Notes: generated by a model from the letters alone, not told the origin. DNA of 64,000 nucleotides from TMP-24 sp964600685 (GCA_964600685.1 CAZRKU010000001.1:67782-131781); one strand, 5' to 3'; shown: positions 8,542 through 17,836, counted from the first letter of the stretch. Program-made: numbers and translations.

Positions 8542-9776
8542 CAGGTCTTGCCCCCGTCATGCCCCACGACCCACAGGAACAGGCCAAGCGTCAGCAACAG
8601 CCCGCCGCCCGCGAAGAAATAGGCCATGTTCGGCGACTGCATCGGCCCGGCAAGGAAATAGCTGAAAACCTGCGAGAAGAACACCGTGCCGACCAGCATG
8701 GCGATGTTGGTGATCGCCGAGATGCCGCCCTGAAGCTCGCCTTGGGCATTTTCCGGCACGCGCTGCGACATGAGCGCGGTCAGCATCGGATGGATGAAAC
8801 CTTCCGGCCCGTGGATGACCATCAGGATCACGATCACGCCGAGACCGCCCGCCAGACCATAGCCGGTAGCCGCGATGGTCGCGGACACCAGCCCGATCAG
8901 CACCGTCCGGAACTCGCCGAACATCTTGACGGCGGGGCCGGCGAGCGCGCCCTGGAAGATCGCCATGATCACCCCGAAAACCGCCAGTGTCACCCCGATC
9001 ATCGATTCCGACCAGCCGAACCTGGCCTTGGCCCAGAAAGGCCAGATCGCCGGATAGACCGAGGTGCAGAAGAAGAAGGCCGCGAGGACCGCGCACATCG
9101 GCAGCACGCCGGAATAGGTGCGGAAGACCTTGAAGGCGCCGAACGGATTGGCGCGCCTCCATTCGAAGGAGCGGCGGTTTTCGTCCGCCAGCGTCTCGGG
9201 CAGGACGAACAGGCCAAAGAGGAAATTCAGCAGCGATACCGCCGCCGCCACATAGAAAGGCACGCGCGGTCCGTATTCGCCGAGGATGCCGCCGATCGCC
9301 GGACCGATGACGAAGCCCAGCCCGAACGCCGCCCCCATCAGGCCGAAGGCCTTGCCGCGGTCCTCCGGCGCGGTGATGTCGGCGATGAAGGCATTGGCGA
9401 TGACCCAGGACGCGCCGCAGAGGCCGGCGAAGATCCGGCCCACGAACAGCCACAGCACGTTCGGCGCAAGCGCATGGGCCAGAAAGTCGATCCCCAGCCC
9501 GAAGACCGCGATCAGCATCAGGGGCCGCCGCCCGTAGCGGTCGGAGAGGTTGCCCATCAGCGGGCCGGACAGGAACTGCGTCAGAGAATAGGCCGCCGCC
9601 ATCCAGCCGCCGATCCGTGCGGCGGTCGCCAGATCGACATGGCCGACATCCCCGATCAGCGCGGGCAGGACCGGGATGATGATCCCGAACCCCACCATGT
9701 CCAGAAAGACGGTGATCAGGACAAAGGCCCGCGCCCGGCCAAGGCCAGGGTTCGCGGCGCTGAAACTCTCCGCCAT
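8541..9776 (-). CDS. MFS transporter, TetA-like drug/H+ antiporter family
   Basis: 411 residues, about 12 membrane helices. It begins with the DHA1/TetA features FVLITVFLDMVGFGIIIPVL and carries the antiporter motif A in GNLSDRYGRRPLM between helices 2 and 3. The helix 5 region GFVIGPAIGGIL corresponds to motif C, typical of exporters. The family pumps tetracycline and many other small molecules out in exchange for protons. Resistance cannot be inferred: chromosomal TetA-like proteins in this group mostly have unknown substrates. It is translationally coupled to the DegT aminotransferase, and the phosphatase gene lies upstream on the same strand. Confidence 0.88.
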   Translation of the reverse strand: MAESFSAANPGLGRARAFVLITVFLDMVGFGIIIPVLPALIGDVGHVDLATAARIGGWMAAAYSLTQFLSGPLMGNLSDRYGRRPLMLIAVFGLGIDFLAHALAPNVLWLFVGRIFAGLCGASWVIANAFIADITAPEDRGKAFGLMGAAFGLGFVIGPAIGGILGEYGPRVPFYVAAAVSLLNFLFGLFVLPETLADENRRSFEWRRANPFGAFKVFRTYSGVLPMCAVLAAFFFCTSVYPAIWPFWAKARFGWSESMIGVTLAVFGVIMAIFQGALAGPAVKMFGEFRTVLIGLVSATIAATGYGLAGGLGVIVILMVIHGPEGFIHPMLTALMSQRVPENAQGELQGGISAITNIAMLVGTVFFSQVFSYFLAGPMQSPNMAYFFAGGGLLLTLGLFLWVVGHDGGKT

Positions 9777-9800
9777 GTGACACCTCCGGCCCGGTTTGTT

Positions 9801-10463
9801 TCAGCCCAGGAGCCGGTTTGCAAGCGTCGGCAGTTCATCGAAATGGCCGATCAGCGCGTCGGGGGCGAAGCGCGCCACATCGGCGCCCTCCGGCCCGAAG
9901 GTCACGAGCGCGACCGGCACGCCCGCCGCGCGGGCCGTCCGACAGTCCGTCTCGGTATCACCGATCAGAAGGGACTGCGCGACCTGCCCGCCCGCCCGCT
10001 CGACGCTGAGCCGGTAGGGGGCGGGATCGGGCTTGCGCACCGGCAAAGTGTCTGCGCCGACGAGCGAGGCGAAAAGACCCCGCACGCCCAGCCGGGTCAG
10101 CAAGATGTCGGCCAGCCATTCGGGTTTGTTGGTGCAGACGCCGGTTCGGATGTTGGCGGCGCGCAAGGCCTCGACGGCGACAATCGCGCCGGGATAGAGC
10201 CGGGTCTCGCGGTCGATGGCGCCTTCATAGGCCTGAAGCAGCACCGGATAATTCGCATCCACCAGCGCTTCATCGGGCTGGCCCAGCCGTTCCAGCCCCA
10301 GTCGCAGCATCGCCCGACCGCCACGTCCCGCAGTGATTGCATCCCGCGCCGGATCGAGCAGATCGCCTGCCCCCATCAAGCGAAAACAATGGTTTGCCGC
10401 CGCGATCAGGTCGGCCGAAGTGTCCGCCAGCGTTCCGTCCAGATCGAAGATGACCGTGCGCAC
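9801..10463 (-). CDS. gph: HAD hydrolase, phosphoglycolate phosphatase type
   Basis: 220 residues. HAD motif I is VIFDLDGTLADTSADL at the N-terminus with the nucleophile and acid Asp; motif II lies near VCTNKPEWLADILL; motif IV is LIGDTETDCRTARAAGVP with its two acidic residues. The helical cap sits between motifs I and II, as in Gph, which removes phosphate from 2-phosphoglycolate. It is divergent from glmU. HAD specificity is hard to predict, so another small phosphate ester is possible, but the overall pattern fits Gph best. Confidence 0.8.
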   Translation of the reverse strand: MRTVIFDLDGTLADTSADLIAAANHCFRLMGAGDLLDPARDAITAGRGGRAMLRLGLERLGQPDEALVDANYPVLLQAYEGAIDRETRLYPGAIVAVEALRAANIRTGVCTNKPEWLADILLTRLGVRGLFASLVGADTLPVRKPDPAPYRLSVERAGGQVAQSLLIGDTETDCRTARAAGVPVALVTFGPEGADVARFAPDALIGHFDELPTLANRLLG

Positions 10464-10585
10464 AATGCCCCTGCCCGGGCCGGATTGGCCCCGCTGTAAC
10501 CTGCCGAAAAGCTTCGTGATCCCATTTCGCTTGCGACAATCCGGGCCATCGGTAAAACGGGCGCGACCAGAAGGAAAGGCCGTTC

Positions 10586-11938
10586 ATGCCCGTTGCACTC
10601 CTCATTCTTGCCGCCGGCCAGGGCACGCGGATGAACTCTGACCTGCCGAAAGTGCTGCACAAGGTGGCAGGGGCACCGCTGCTGTGGCATGCGATGCGCT
10701 CCGGCGCGGCGCTGGAGCCGGAACGGACCGTGGTGGTTGCGGGCCATGGCGCCGATCAGGTGGCGAAGGCCGCGCGGGACTGGGACGAGCACGCCGAAGT
10801 CGTCCTTCAGGCCGAACAGAAGGGCACGGGTCATGCCGTGGCGCAGGCCCTGCCCGCGCTTGCGGGCTTTCCGGGCAAGGTGATCGTGCTTTACGGCGAC
10901 ACGCCCTTCATCCGCCCCGAGACGCTGGAGGCCATGGTCGTCAATCCGGCCGACGTGGTGATCCTCGGCTTCGCCTCGCGCCCCGACACGCGGTATGGCC
11001 GTCTGGTCGTGCGCGAGGGCGGCCTGCTGGACCGGATTGTCGAGTTCAAGGACGCGAGTGCGGACGAACGCGCGATCACCCTGATGAACTCCGGCGTCCT
11101 GTGCGCCGATGCGGGCCTGCTGGGCGAACTGGTGGCGGGGCTGACCAATGACAATGCGGCCGGCGAATATTACCTGACCGACGTGGTGGCCGCCGCCGTG
11201 GCACGGGGCCTGGGCGCGCGGGTCGTGACCTGCCCCGAGGCCGAGACGCTGGGCGTCAACAGCCGCGCCGATCTCGCCGCCGCCGAGGCCGCCTTTCAGG
11301 CCGCGGCGAGGGCGGACTGTTTGGACAACGGCGTCACGCTGACCGCGCCGGAGACAGTCTTCTTCGGCTTCGACACCGTGATCGGCCGTGACAGCGTGAT
11401 CGGCCCGAATGTGATCTTCGGACCGGGCGTCACGGTGGAATCGGAAGCCGAGATCAAGGGTTTCTGTCATCTCGAAGGCTGCCATATCTCGCGCGGGGCC
11501 TCCGTCGGCCCCTTCGCACGGCTCCGCCCCGGTGCGGAACTGGCCGAGGATGTGCATGTCGGCAATTTCGTCGAGATCAAGAATGCGATCCTCGATGAAG
11601 GGGTCAAGGTCGGGCACCTGACCTATTTGGGCGATGCCCATGTGGGCGAACATGCCAACATCGGCGCCGGCACCGTGACCTGCAACTACGATGGCGTGAA
11701 CAAGCACCGGACCGAGATCGGCGCGCGCGCCTTCATCGGGTCGGACACGATGCTGGTTGCCCCGGTCAGGATCGGCGCGGGGGCGATGACCGCCTCCGGT
11801 TCGGTCATCACCGAGGATGTGCCGGACAACGCGCTGGCGCTGGGTCGGGCGCCGCAGGTGCTCAAGCCGGGTCTGGCAAAGAAATTGTTCGAAAAGTTCA
11901 AGGCTCAGAAAGAAAAACGCCGGAAAGAGGCTGAATAA
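10586..11938 (+). CDS. glmU: Bifunctional GlmU: GlcN-1-P acetyltransferase / GlcNAc-1-P uridyltransferase
   Basis: 450 residues, the full family length. The N-terminal uridyltransferase begins LILAAGQGTRMNSDLPKVLH, the sugar-nucleotide pyrophosphorylase signature. The C-terminal part is a left-handed beta helix of hexapeptide repeats (from about 11370: VIGRDSVIGPNVIFGPGV) with the acetyltransferase region HLTYLGDAHVGEHANIGAG and NYDGVNKHRT. The enzyme makes UDP-GlcNAc for peptidoglycan and lipopolysaccharide. Its stop overlaps the start of glmS (TAATG), linking two steps of the same pathway in one operon. Confidence 0.98.
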   Translation: MPVALLILAAGQGTRMNSDLPKVLHKVAGAPLLWHAMRSGAALEPERTVVVAGHGADQVAKAARDWDEHAEVVLQAEQKGTGHAVAQALPALAGFPGKVIVLYGDTPFIRPETLEAMVVNPADVVILGFASRPDTRYGRLVVREGGLLDRIVEFKDASADERAITLMNSGVLCADAGLLGELVAGLTNDNAAGEYYLTDVVAAAVARGLGARVVTCPEAETLGVNSRADLAAAEAAFQAAARADCLDNGVTLTAPETVFFGFDTVIGRDSVIGPNVIFGPGVTVESEAEIKGFCHLEGCHISRGASVGPFARLRPGAELAEDVHVGNFVEIKNAILDEGVKVGHLTYLGDAHVGEHANIGAGTVTCNYDGVNKHRTEIGARAFIGSDTMLVAPVRIGAGAMTASGSVITEDVPDNALALGRAPQVLKPGLAKKLFEKFKAQKEKRRKEAE

Positions 11939-13752
11939 TGTGCGGTATTGTCGGAGTTCTGGGCAACCATGAAGTCGCGCCCCTGCTGGTCGAGGCGCTG
12001 AAGCGGCTGGAGTATCGCGGTTATGATTCCGCCGGGATCGCGACGGTCCAGAACGGCCGGCTGGACCGCCGCCGGGCGGTGGGCAAGCTCGTGAACCTCT
12101 CCGACATGCTGGTGCACGACCCGCTCGCCGGCAAGGCGGGCATCGGCCATACCCGCTGGGCCACCCACGGCGCGGCCACCGTCGGCAACGCGCATCCGCA
12201 TCGTTCCGGTCCGGTCGCGGTCGTGCACAACGGCATCATCGAGAACTTCCGCGACCTGCGCGAGGAACTGGCGGCGCACGGGCTGAGGCCCGAGACGGAG
12301 ACGGACACCGAAACCGTCGTCCTGCTGACCCGTCACCACATGGATCAGGGCATGGCCCCGCGCGAGGCCGCCCGCGCCACCCTCGCCCGGCTCGAAGGGG
12401 CCTTTGCGCTCTGTTTCCTTTTCGATGGCGAGGAAGACCTGATGATCGCCGCCCGCAAAGGTTCGCCCCTCGCCGTCGGCTACGGCGAGGGCGAGATGTT
12501 CGTCGGCTCCGACGCCATCGCCCTTGCGCCTATGACCGACCGGATCTGCTACCTCGAAGAGGGCGACCATGCGATCGTCACCCGCGCCGGGGCAGAAATC
12601 TTCGATGCCGAAAACCGCCCCGCCAACCGCGAGATCCAGAAGATCAACATCGACCAGACAAGGATCGAAAAGGGCGGCTACAAACATTTCATGGCCAAGG
12701 AGATCGCCCAGCAGCCCGCGGTTCTCGGCGACGCACTGGCGTTCTATCTGAAGGGCGACGCGCTGAACCTGCCCGACGGGCTGGATTTCACCAACCTCGA
12801 CCGGCTGACGCTGGTGGCCTGCGGCACCGCCGCCTATGCTTGCCTCACGGCGAAATACTGGTTCGAACAACTGGCGGGCCTGCCGTGCGAGGTCGATATC
12901 GCCTCGGAATTCCGCTACCGTGAACCGCCGCTTCCGGCCAAGTCCTTCGCGCTGTTCGTGAGCCAGTCGGGCGAAACCGCCGATACGCTGGCGGCGCTGC
13001 GCTATGCCCGGGGCAAGGTCGAAAAGATCGTCGCGGTCGTGAACGTGCCCACCTCCTCCATCGCCCGCGAAAGCGACGTGGCGCTGCCGATCCTGGCCGG
13101 CGTCGAGGTTGGCGTGGCCTCGACCAAGGCCTTCACCTGCCAGCTTCTCGTCCTGCTCCTCCTCGCGCTCAAGGCGGCCCAGGATCGCGGACGGCTGAAC
13201 AGGGCTGAGGTGAAGGGCCATCTCGCCGATCTGGCCACGCTGCCGGGTCTGATGAACCAGGCGCTCGCGCGCGAAGGAGAGATTGCCGCACTGGCAGAGG
13301 CCATCGCCGAAGCGCAGGACGTGCTTTTCCTCGGGCGCGGCGCGATGTTCCCACTGGCCATGGAGGGCGCGCTTAAACTAAAGGAAATCAGCTATATACA
13401 CGCCGAAGGTCATGCATCAGGCGAACTGAAGCATGGCCCGATCGCACTGATCGACAAGAACGTGCCGGTCGTGGTCATGGCCCCGCGCGATGCGCTCTTC
13501 GACAAGACGGTCTCGAACATGCAGGAAGTGATGGCCCGCCATGGCAAGGTCTTGCTGATCACGGATGCCAGGGGTGAAAATCAGGCGGGCGACGGCGCGT
13601 GGAAGGTGCTGACACTGCCGACCGTGCCGCCGCTTCTGGCGCCGATCCTCTATGCGGTCCCGGCGCAGCTTCTGGCCTATCACACCGCCTGCGCCAAGGG
13701 GACGGACGTGGACCAGCCGCGCAATCTGGCCAAGTCGGTGACGGTGGAATGA
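11938..13752 (+). CDS. glmS: Glutamine--fructose-6-phosphate aminotransferase (isomerizing)
   Basis: 604 residues. The N-terminal glutaminase domain begins with the catalytic Cys after Met (MCGIVGVLGNHEVAPLLVEA) and includes HTRWATHGA. Two SIS sugar-isomerase domains follow, with LVACGTAAYACLTAKYWFE and SQSGETADTLAALRYA, and the C-terminus ends with the family CAKGTDVDQPRNLAKSVTVE. The enzyme makes glucosamine-6-phosphate, the first step toward UDP-GlcNAc, so it works directly with glmU just upstream. A one-base overlap with glmU and a 4-base overlap with the next gene indicate a single transcript. No glmS ribozyme-like leader is possible given this overlap. Confidence 0.98.
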   Translation: MCGIVGVLGNHEVAPLLVEALKRLEYRGYDSAGIATVQNGRLDRRRAVGKLVNLSDMLVHDPLAGKAGIGHTRWATHGAATVGNAHPHRSGPVAVVHNGIIENFRDLREELAAHGLRPETETDTETVVLLTRHHMDQGMAPREAARATLARLEGAFALCFLFDGEEDLMIAARKGSPLAVGYGEGEMFVGSDAIALAPMTDRICYLEEGDHAIVTRAGAEIFDAENRPANREIQKINIDQTRIEKGGYKHFMAKEIAQQPAVLGDALAFYLKGDALNLPDGLDFTNLDRLTLVACGTAAYACLTAKYWFEQLAGLPCEVDIASEFRYREPPLPAKSFALFVSQSGETADTLAALRYARGKVEKIVAVVNVPTSSIARESDVALPILAGVEVGVASTKAFTCQLLVLLLLALKAAQDRGRLNRAEVKGHLADLATLPGLMNQALAREGEIAALAEAIAEAQDVLFLGRGAMFPLAMEGALKLKEISYIHAEGHASGELKHGPIALIDKNVPVVVMAPRDALFDKTVSNMQEVMARHGKVLLITDARGENQAGDGAWKVLTLPTVPPLLAPILYAVPAQLLAYHTACAKGTDVDQPRNLAKSVTVE

Positions 13753-14423
13753 CGCCCGACGAAGCGCTCGCCGCCCTCCGGGACCAGACCGATCCGGCGC
13801 GTGCGGCAGAGGCAGCGGCCTATCACAAGGCCGCCCGCCCCTATCTGGGCATCCCGGTGCCGGTCCTGACCGATCTGGCGAAAGGCTGGCGCGAGGGGCT
13901 TTCGGCCGGGGAACGGGTTTCACTGGCCGACGGCCTCTGGCAGTCGAACATCCACGAGGCGCGCATCAGTGCCGCAAAACTCCTGACCCAGGCGCGCATC
14001 CCGGATGACGGGCCGGTCTGGCGGCTCGTCGCCGGATGGGTGCCCCAGTTCGACGGATGGGCCATCGCCGATCACGCCTGCGACGCGGGCGAACGCCGGT
14101 TGCTGGCCGATCCGTCCCGCGTCGACGAAGTCGAGACCTGGGTCGGCCATGACAACATGTGGGTGCGTCGGGCGAGCCTGGTCATCACGCTGCCCTGGAC
14201 CAAACAGAACTTCCCCAAACCCGCCGATCTTGCCATCCGCGACCGGGTACTGGGCTGGGCCGCCGACCTTGCCTCCGGCCGCGACTGGTTCATCCAGAAA
14301 GCCATCGCCTGGTGGCTGCGCGACCTGTCCAGACACGATCCCGACCGCGCCCGCGCCTTCCTCGCCAGCCACGGCGCCAAACTCAGACCCTTCGCCCTGA
14401 CGGAAGCCGGCAAATATCTCTGA
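13749..14423 (+). CDS. DNA alkylation repair protein (AlkD-like, HEAT repeats)
   Basis: 224 residues, all-helical with HEAT-like repeats. The motif region PQFDGWAIADHACDAGERRL near residue 100 and VGHDNMWVRRASLVITLPWT fit the AlkD/DNA alkylation repair family, glycosylases that remove bulky alkylated bases such as N3- and N7-alkylpurines without base flipping. The late stretch DWFIQKAIAWWLRDLSRHDP is also a family feature. The start ATG at 13749 overlaps the glmS stop, so it is coupled to glmS, although no functional link is known. A longer frame from 13599 overlaps glmS and is rejected. Confidence 0.85.
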   Translation: MTPDEALAALRDQTDPARAAEAAAYHKAARPYLGIPVPVLTDLAKGWREGLSAGERVSLADGLWQSNIHEARISAAKLLTQARIPDDGPVWRLVAGWVPQFDGWAIADHACDAGERRLLADPSRVDEVETWVGHDNMWVRRASLVITLPWTKQNFPKPADLAIRDRVLGWAADLASGRDWFIQKAIAWWLRDLSRHDPDRARAFLASHGAKLRPFALTEAGKYL

Positions 14424-14586
14424 CTTTCATTCTGGCCCAAATATCCCCGCCGGAGGCCCTGAGGCGCGTGGCCACAGGCCATGCGCCGAGGCAAATCAGC
14501 GCCGCGCCACCGGCGCGGCTCCGCCGGATGATCCTGCGTCAAGTGGCGCGCTTGTGGCCCACCCCGACTGGGCCTAGACTGCGCGC
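14424..14586. repeat. Intergenic region with dispersed GGATATTT element and GC hairpins
   Basis: Just after the alkylation repair gene, a minus-strand copy of the dispersed element reads CCTCCGGCGGGGATATTT then GGGCCAGAATGAAAG (about 14425-14457). It is followed by an imperfect hairpin with arms GGCGCGTGGCC and GGCCATGCGCC, and a second GC-rich inverted repeat near 14500-14530. The hairpins could end transcription of the glm operon before moaA, but there is no T tract. Confidence 0.55.
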
Positions 14587-15588
14587 ATGACACCGCTCAT
14601 CGACCCCTTCGCCCGCCCGATCAGCTACCTGCGCGTCTCGGTCACCGACCGCTGCGATTTCCGCTGCACCTATTGCATGGCCGAACACATGCAGTTCCTG
14701 CCGAAGAAAGACCTCCTGTCGCTGGAGGAACTGGACCGGCTGTGCAGCAGCTTCATCGCGCTCGGGGTCGAGAAACTCAGGATCACTGGCGGCGAGCCTC
14801 TGGTCCGGCGCGACATCATGACCTTCTTCCGGGCGATGTCGCGGCATCTGGCTTCCGGCGCGCTGCGCGAACTGACACTGACCACCAACGGCTCGCAGCT
14901 TGCCCGTTTCGCGGGCGAACTGGCGGATGCGGGGGTCCGGCGCGTCAATGTCTCGCTCGATACGCTGATCCCGGAAAAATTCGCCGCGATCACCCGCTGG
15001 GGGCGGTTTGATCAGGTGCAGGAGGGGATCCGCGCCGCGACGGCGGCGGGGCTGAAGGTCAAGATCAACGCCGTCGCGCTGAAGGGCTTCAACGAAGACG
15101 AACTTTTCCCGCTTCTTCGCTGGTGTGCGGGCAAAGGCCACGACCTGACCTTCATCGAGGTGATGCCGATGGGCGAGATGGGCGAGGAGATGCGGCTCGA
15201 CCAGTATTGGCCGCTCAAGGATCTGCGTGCCCGGCTGGCGGAACGGTTCACCCTGACCGACCTCGCCGAGCGCACCGGCGGCCCGGCGCGGTATGTGCGG
15301 ATCGAGGAAACCGGCCAGAAGGTCGGCTTCATCACGCCCTTGACCCATAATTTCTGCGAAAGCTGCAACCGGGTCCGCGTGACCTGCACCGGCGACCTGT
15401 TCATGTGCCTGGGGCAAGAAGACAAGGCCGACCTGCGTGCGCCCCTGCGTGCCAGTCCGGACGACGCGCTGTTGCAAGACACGATCCGCGCCGCCATCGC
15501 CCGCAAACCCAAGGGCCATGATTTCGACTATTCGCGGCAAAAGGTCAAAGGCCAGATGAGCCGCCACATGAGCCATACCGGCGGTTAG
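14587..15588 (+). CDS. moaA: GTP 3',8-cyclase MoaA (molybdenum cofactor biosynthesis)
   Basis: 333 residues. Radical-SAM enzyme that, with MoaC, turns GTP into cyclic pyranopterin, the first step of molybdenum cofactor synthesis. The N-terminal 4Fe-4S site is RCDFRCTYCMAEH (Cys-x3-Cys-x2-Cys), and the C-terminal second cluster is NFCESCNRVRVTCTGDLFMC (Cys-x2-Cys-x13-Cys). The SAM-binding region ITGGEPLVRRDI is present. The chain ends in SRHMSHTGG, with the double Gly tail essential in known MoaA. No other moa gene is adjacent, but a molybdate transporter operon lies 27 kb away in this window. Confidence 0.97.
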   Translation: MTPLIDPFARPISYLRVSVTDRCDFRCTYCMAEHMQFLPKKDLLSLEELDRLCSSFIALGVEKLRITGGEPLVRRDIMTFFRAMSRHLASGALRELTLTTNGSQLARFAGELADAGVRRVNVSLDTLIPEKFAAITRWGRFDQVQEGIRAATAAGLKVKINAVALKGFNEDELFPLLRWCAGKGHDLTFIEVMPMGEMGEEMRLDQYWPLKDLRARLAERFTLTDLAERTGGPARYVRIEETGQKVGFITPLTHNFCESCNRVRVTCTGDLFMCLGQEDKADLRAPLRASPDDALLQDTIRAAIARKPKGHDFDYSRQKVKGQMSRHMSHTGG

Positions 15589-15675
15589 TCCGGATCCGCG
15601 CGGGCAGGGACGGACGCGCCGTGTTATACTGGGTCAGGAGACGGCCCCCCGAGGGCGGTCGCAACGGAGGGTGCC

Positions 15676-16083
15676 ATGTATCGCCACGTTCTCGTCCCCG
15701 TCGCCTTCGATCAGGACCATCCTCCGGACCGGGCGATCGCGCTGGCCCGCAGGCTGGTCGATCCCAAGGGCCGTATCTCGCTTCTGCATGTGATGCCGGA
15801 GGTTCCGCCCTTTGCCATCAGTTACATGCCCGAAGGCTATGGCGACAATCTCGGGCGCGCCGTGCAGGCCGAACTGGACGGGCTGGCGGCGCCGCTGCCG
15901 GGCGGGCGGGCGCATGTGGAGGCGGGCGAGGCCGGCCGGACCATCCTCTCCTTCGCCGAGGACAATGAGGTCGACTGCATCGTCATCGCCTCGCACCGGC
16001 CCGGTCTTGGCGACTATCTGATCGGCAGCACCACCGCGCGGGTGGTGCGCCATGCCGCCTGTTCGGTGCATGTCATCCGCTAG
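15676..16083 (+). CDS. Universal stress protein (UspA family)
   Basis: 135 residues, a single Usp domain. It begins YRHVLVPVAFDQDHP, and the C-terminal nucleotide-binding pattern is IVIASHRPGLGDYLIGSTTA followed by VVRHAACSVHVIR, which fits the G-x2-G-x9-G(S/T) ATP-binding motif closely though not exactly. Usp proteins of this kind help cells survive starvation, respiratory or oxidative stress by unclear means. A good ribosome site (GGAGG near 15666) precedes the ATG. It stands alone, between moaA and a convergent gene. Confidence 0.9.
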   Translation: MYRHVLVPVAFDQDHPPDRAIALARRLVDPKGRISLLHVMPEVPPFAISYMPEGYGDNLGRAVQAELDGLAAPLPGGRAHVEAGEAGRTILSFAEDNEVDCIVIASHRPGLGDYLIGSTTARVVRHAACSVHVIR

Positions 16084-16120
16084 CCCGCGGCACCGCCGGG
16101 GTCTTTGCGGACAGCACGGG

Positions 16121-16543
16121 TCAGAAGCGGCCGCGCCCCTGTATCTCGAGCGACACCGCGTCGTTCGCGCCGCGCGGCTTCGTGCCGGTGCTGCGACAGG
16201 TGGCGCTTGCCCCGACCAGCGGCTGACCTTTCTTCAGTCGGCTGAAGAAGATCAGGTCGGTCAGGATCGGCCTGCCGTTCAGCAGCAGCTTGCCCTTGCG
16301 CAGAAGGTCGACCGTGTTCGACCGGGTGGTCGCGTCCAGAAACCGGCCCGCGCCGCACAGGACATAGACGCCGTCCTCGGCGAACACATACCAGCGAAAA
16401 TCATAGGCCTTGCCGTAACCGCCATTCCAGGTGACGTCCCCTTCCCAGAAATCCTGGTCGACCTTGACGCTCGTATCCTTGGCCGCGGCGCCCGAAAAGG
16501 CGAACGCCAGGGCCAGGCAGCATCCCAGAAACAGTTCTTTCAT
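16121..16543 (-). CDS. Secreted hypothetical protein
   Basis: 140 residues. The N-terminus is a clear signal peptide (MKELFLGCCLALAFAFSGAAA, cut likely after AAA), leaving a mature chain of about 119 residues with two Cys (VYVLCGAGRFL and SATCRSTG) that could form a disulfide in the periplasm. I do not recognise a family. The stretch DFRWYVFAEDGVYVLCGAG and the basic C-terminus give no clear function. A ribosome-like AGGG precedes the ATG. It is convergent with the Usp gene and about 70 bases downstream of the M20 hydrolase gene on the same strand. Confidence 0.7.
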   Translation of the reverse strand: MKELFLGCCLALAFAFSGAAAKDTSVKVDQDFWEGDVTWNGGYGKAYDFRWYVFAEDGVYVLCGAGRFLDATTRSNTVDLLRKGKLLLNGRPILTDLIFFSRLKKGQPLVGASATCRSTGTKPRGANDAVSLEIQGRGRF

Positions 16544-16615
16544 AAAACACCCTGTCTAAATCATTGCGGGAAAAGGTTGTCTGCATTTCAATCCATGCGA
16601 CTAGCAAATTTCACG

Positions 16616-17782
16616 TCACGCCGCAGGCATCCGCGCCTCGACCATGCCCGCATACCAGCTTGAGCCAAACGGGATGACATCGTCGTCGAAGTTGTAGGCC
16701 GGGTGATGGATCATCGCCGTATCGCCGTTGCCGACGAAGATATAGGCGCCGGGGCGTTCGTTCAGCATGTAGCTGAAATCCTCCGCGCCCATCAGCGGCG
16801 CGGCGTCGGTATCGACCTTGCCGGAAACCGCCAGGGCGACCGCCGCCGCATAGCCGGTGTTGGCGGGCGCGTTCATCGTGACCGGATAGCCGCGCTGATA
16901 GTCCACGACCGCGCTCGCCCCCAGCGCCTGCGCCGTGCCCGCGGCAATCTCGCCCAGCCGCCGTTCGACGAAATCCTGAACGCCAGGGTCCATGGTGCGC
17001 ACCGTGCCCTTCATCTTCACCACCTGCGGGATCACGTTGTGCGCGGGGGAATCCGTCTCGACAACGCAGACCGAGACGACGACCTGCCTCAAGGGATCGA
17101 CATTGCGGCTGGCGATCGTCTGGAGGGCGACGATGATATGGGCGGCGACCACCGTCGTGTCGATGCAGTCCTGTGGTTTGGCGGCGTGCCCGCCCCTGCC
17201 GGTCACGGTGATGTCGAACTGATCGGCCGCCGCCATCATCGCACCGGGGCGGATGGCGAAATGACCGACCGGGATGCCCGGCATGTTGTGCATCCCGTAG
17301 ACTTCCTGAACGCCGAAACGTTCCAGCATCCCTTCGGCGACCATCTCGCGGCCGCCGCCGCCGCCTTCTTCGGCGGGCTGGAAGATCACCACGGCCGTGC
17401 CGTCGAAATTGCGCGTCTCCGCCAGATATTTGGCCGCGCCCAGCAGCATCGCCGTATGGCCGTCGTGGCCGCAGGCATGCATCATGCCGGGCACGCTGGA
17501 GGCATAGGCAACGCCGGTCTTTTCGATGATCGGCAGGGCGTCCATGTCGGCACGCAATCCGATCACCCGGCCCGCCCGGTCGGACCTGCCCCTGATCACG
17601 CCGACGACGCCGGTGCGCCCGATCCCTTCGACCACCTCATCACAGCCGAACGCTTTCAGAAGTGCCGCGACCTTGGCCGCCGTCCTATGGACGTCGAACA
17701 GCAGTTCCGGGTTTTGATGAATGTCGCGCCGCCATTCGGTGATCTCGGGCAGCAGTTCGGCAAAGCGGTTCTTGACGGGCAT
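16616..17782 (-). CDS. M20 family metallo-amidohydrolase (HipO/hippurate hydrolase-like)
   Basis: 388 residues. It carries the M20 metal-binding motif MHACGHDGHTAMLLGAAKYL and the later GIPVGHFAIRPGAMMAA, with the dimerisation domain in between (ITVTGRGGHAAKPQ). The family removes acyl or aromatic groups from amino acids (hippurate, N-acetyl or indole-acetyl amino acids). I chose the ATG at 17782, preceded by AAGGAG; the frame is open to 17833. It is the last gene of a minus-strand set: argE remnant, FAD oxidoreductase, this gene. Together with the peptide-type permease at 20.8 kb this suggests use of N-acyl amino acids or small peptides, which is inference. Confidence 0.92.
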   Translation of the reverse strand: MPVKNRFAELLPEITEWRRDIHQNPELLFDVHRTAAKVAALLKAFGCDEVVEGIGRTGVVGVIRGRSDRAGRVIGLRADMDALPIIEKTGVAYASSVPGMMHACGHDGHTAMLLGAAKYLAETRNFDGTAVVIFQPAEEGGGGGREMVAEGMLERFGVQEVYGMHNMPGIPVGHFAIRPGAMMAAADQFDITVTGRGGHAAKPQDCIDTTVVAAHIIVALQTIASRNVDPLRQVVVSVCVVETDSPAHNVIPQVVKMKGTVRTMDPGVQDFVERRLGEIAAGTAQALGASAVVDYQRGYPVTMNAPANTGYAAAVALAVSGKVDTDAAPLMGAEDFSYMLNERPGAYIFVGNGDTAMIHHPAYNFDDDVIPFGSSWYAGMVEARMPAA

Positions 17783-17836
17783 GGAGGTCTCCTTCTCCGA
17801 CCCGAGGTTCGGCCGATTCCACGCCGCCTTCAAGGC

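Noticed and set aside
8541..9776. Calling the MFS gene a tetracycline resistance gene
   Set aside because: It has the general TetA-like motifs only; substrate cannot be read from these, and chromosomal relatives are mostly of unknown substrate.
8559..10499. 646-residue plus-strand open frame opposite the MFS and phosphatase genes
   Set aside because: The protein is rich in His, Gln, Arg and Asp with no domain order, the opposite strand has two intact genes with motifs, so it is an antisense shadow.
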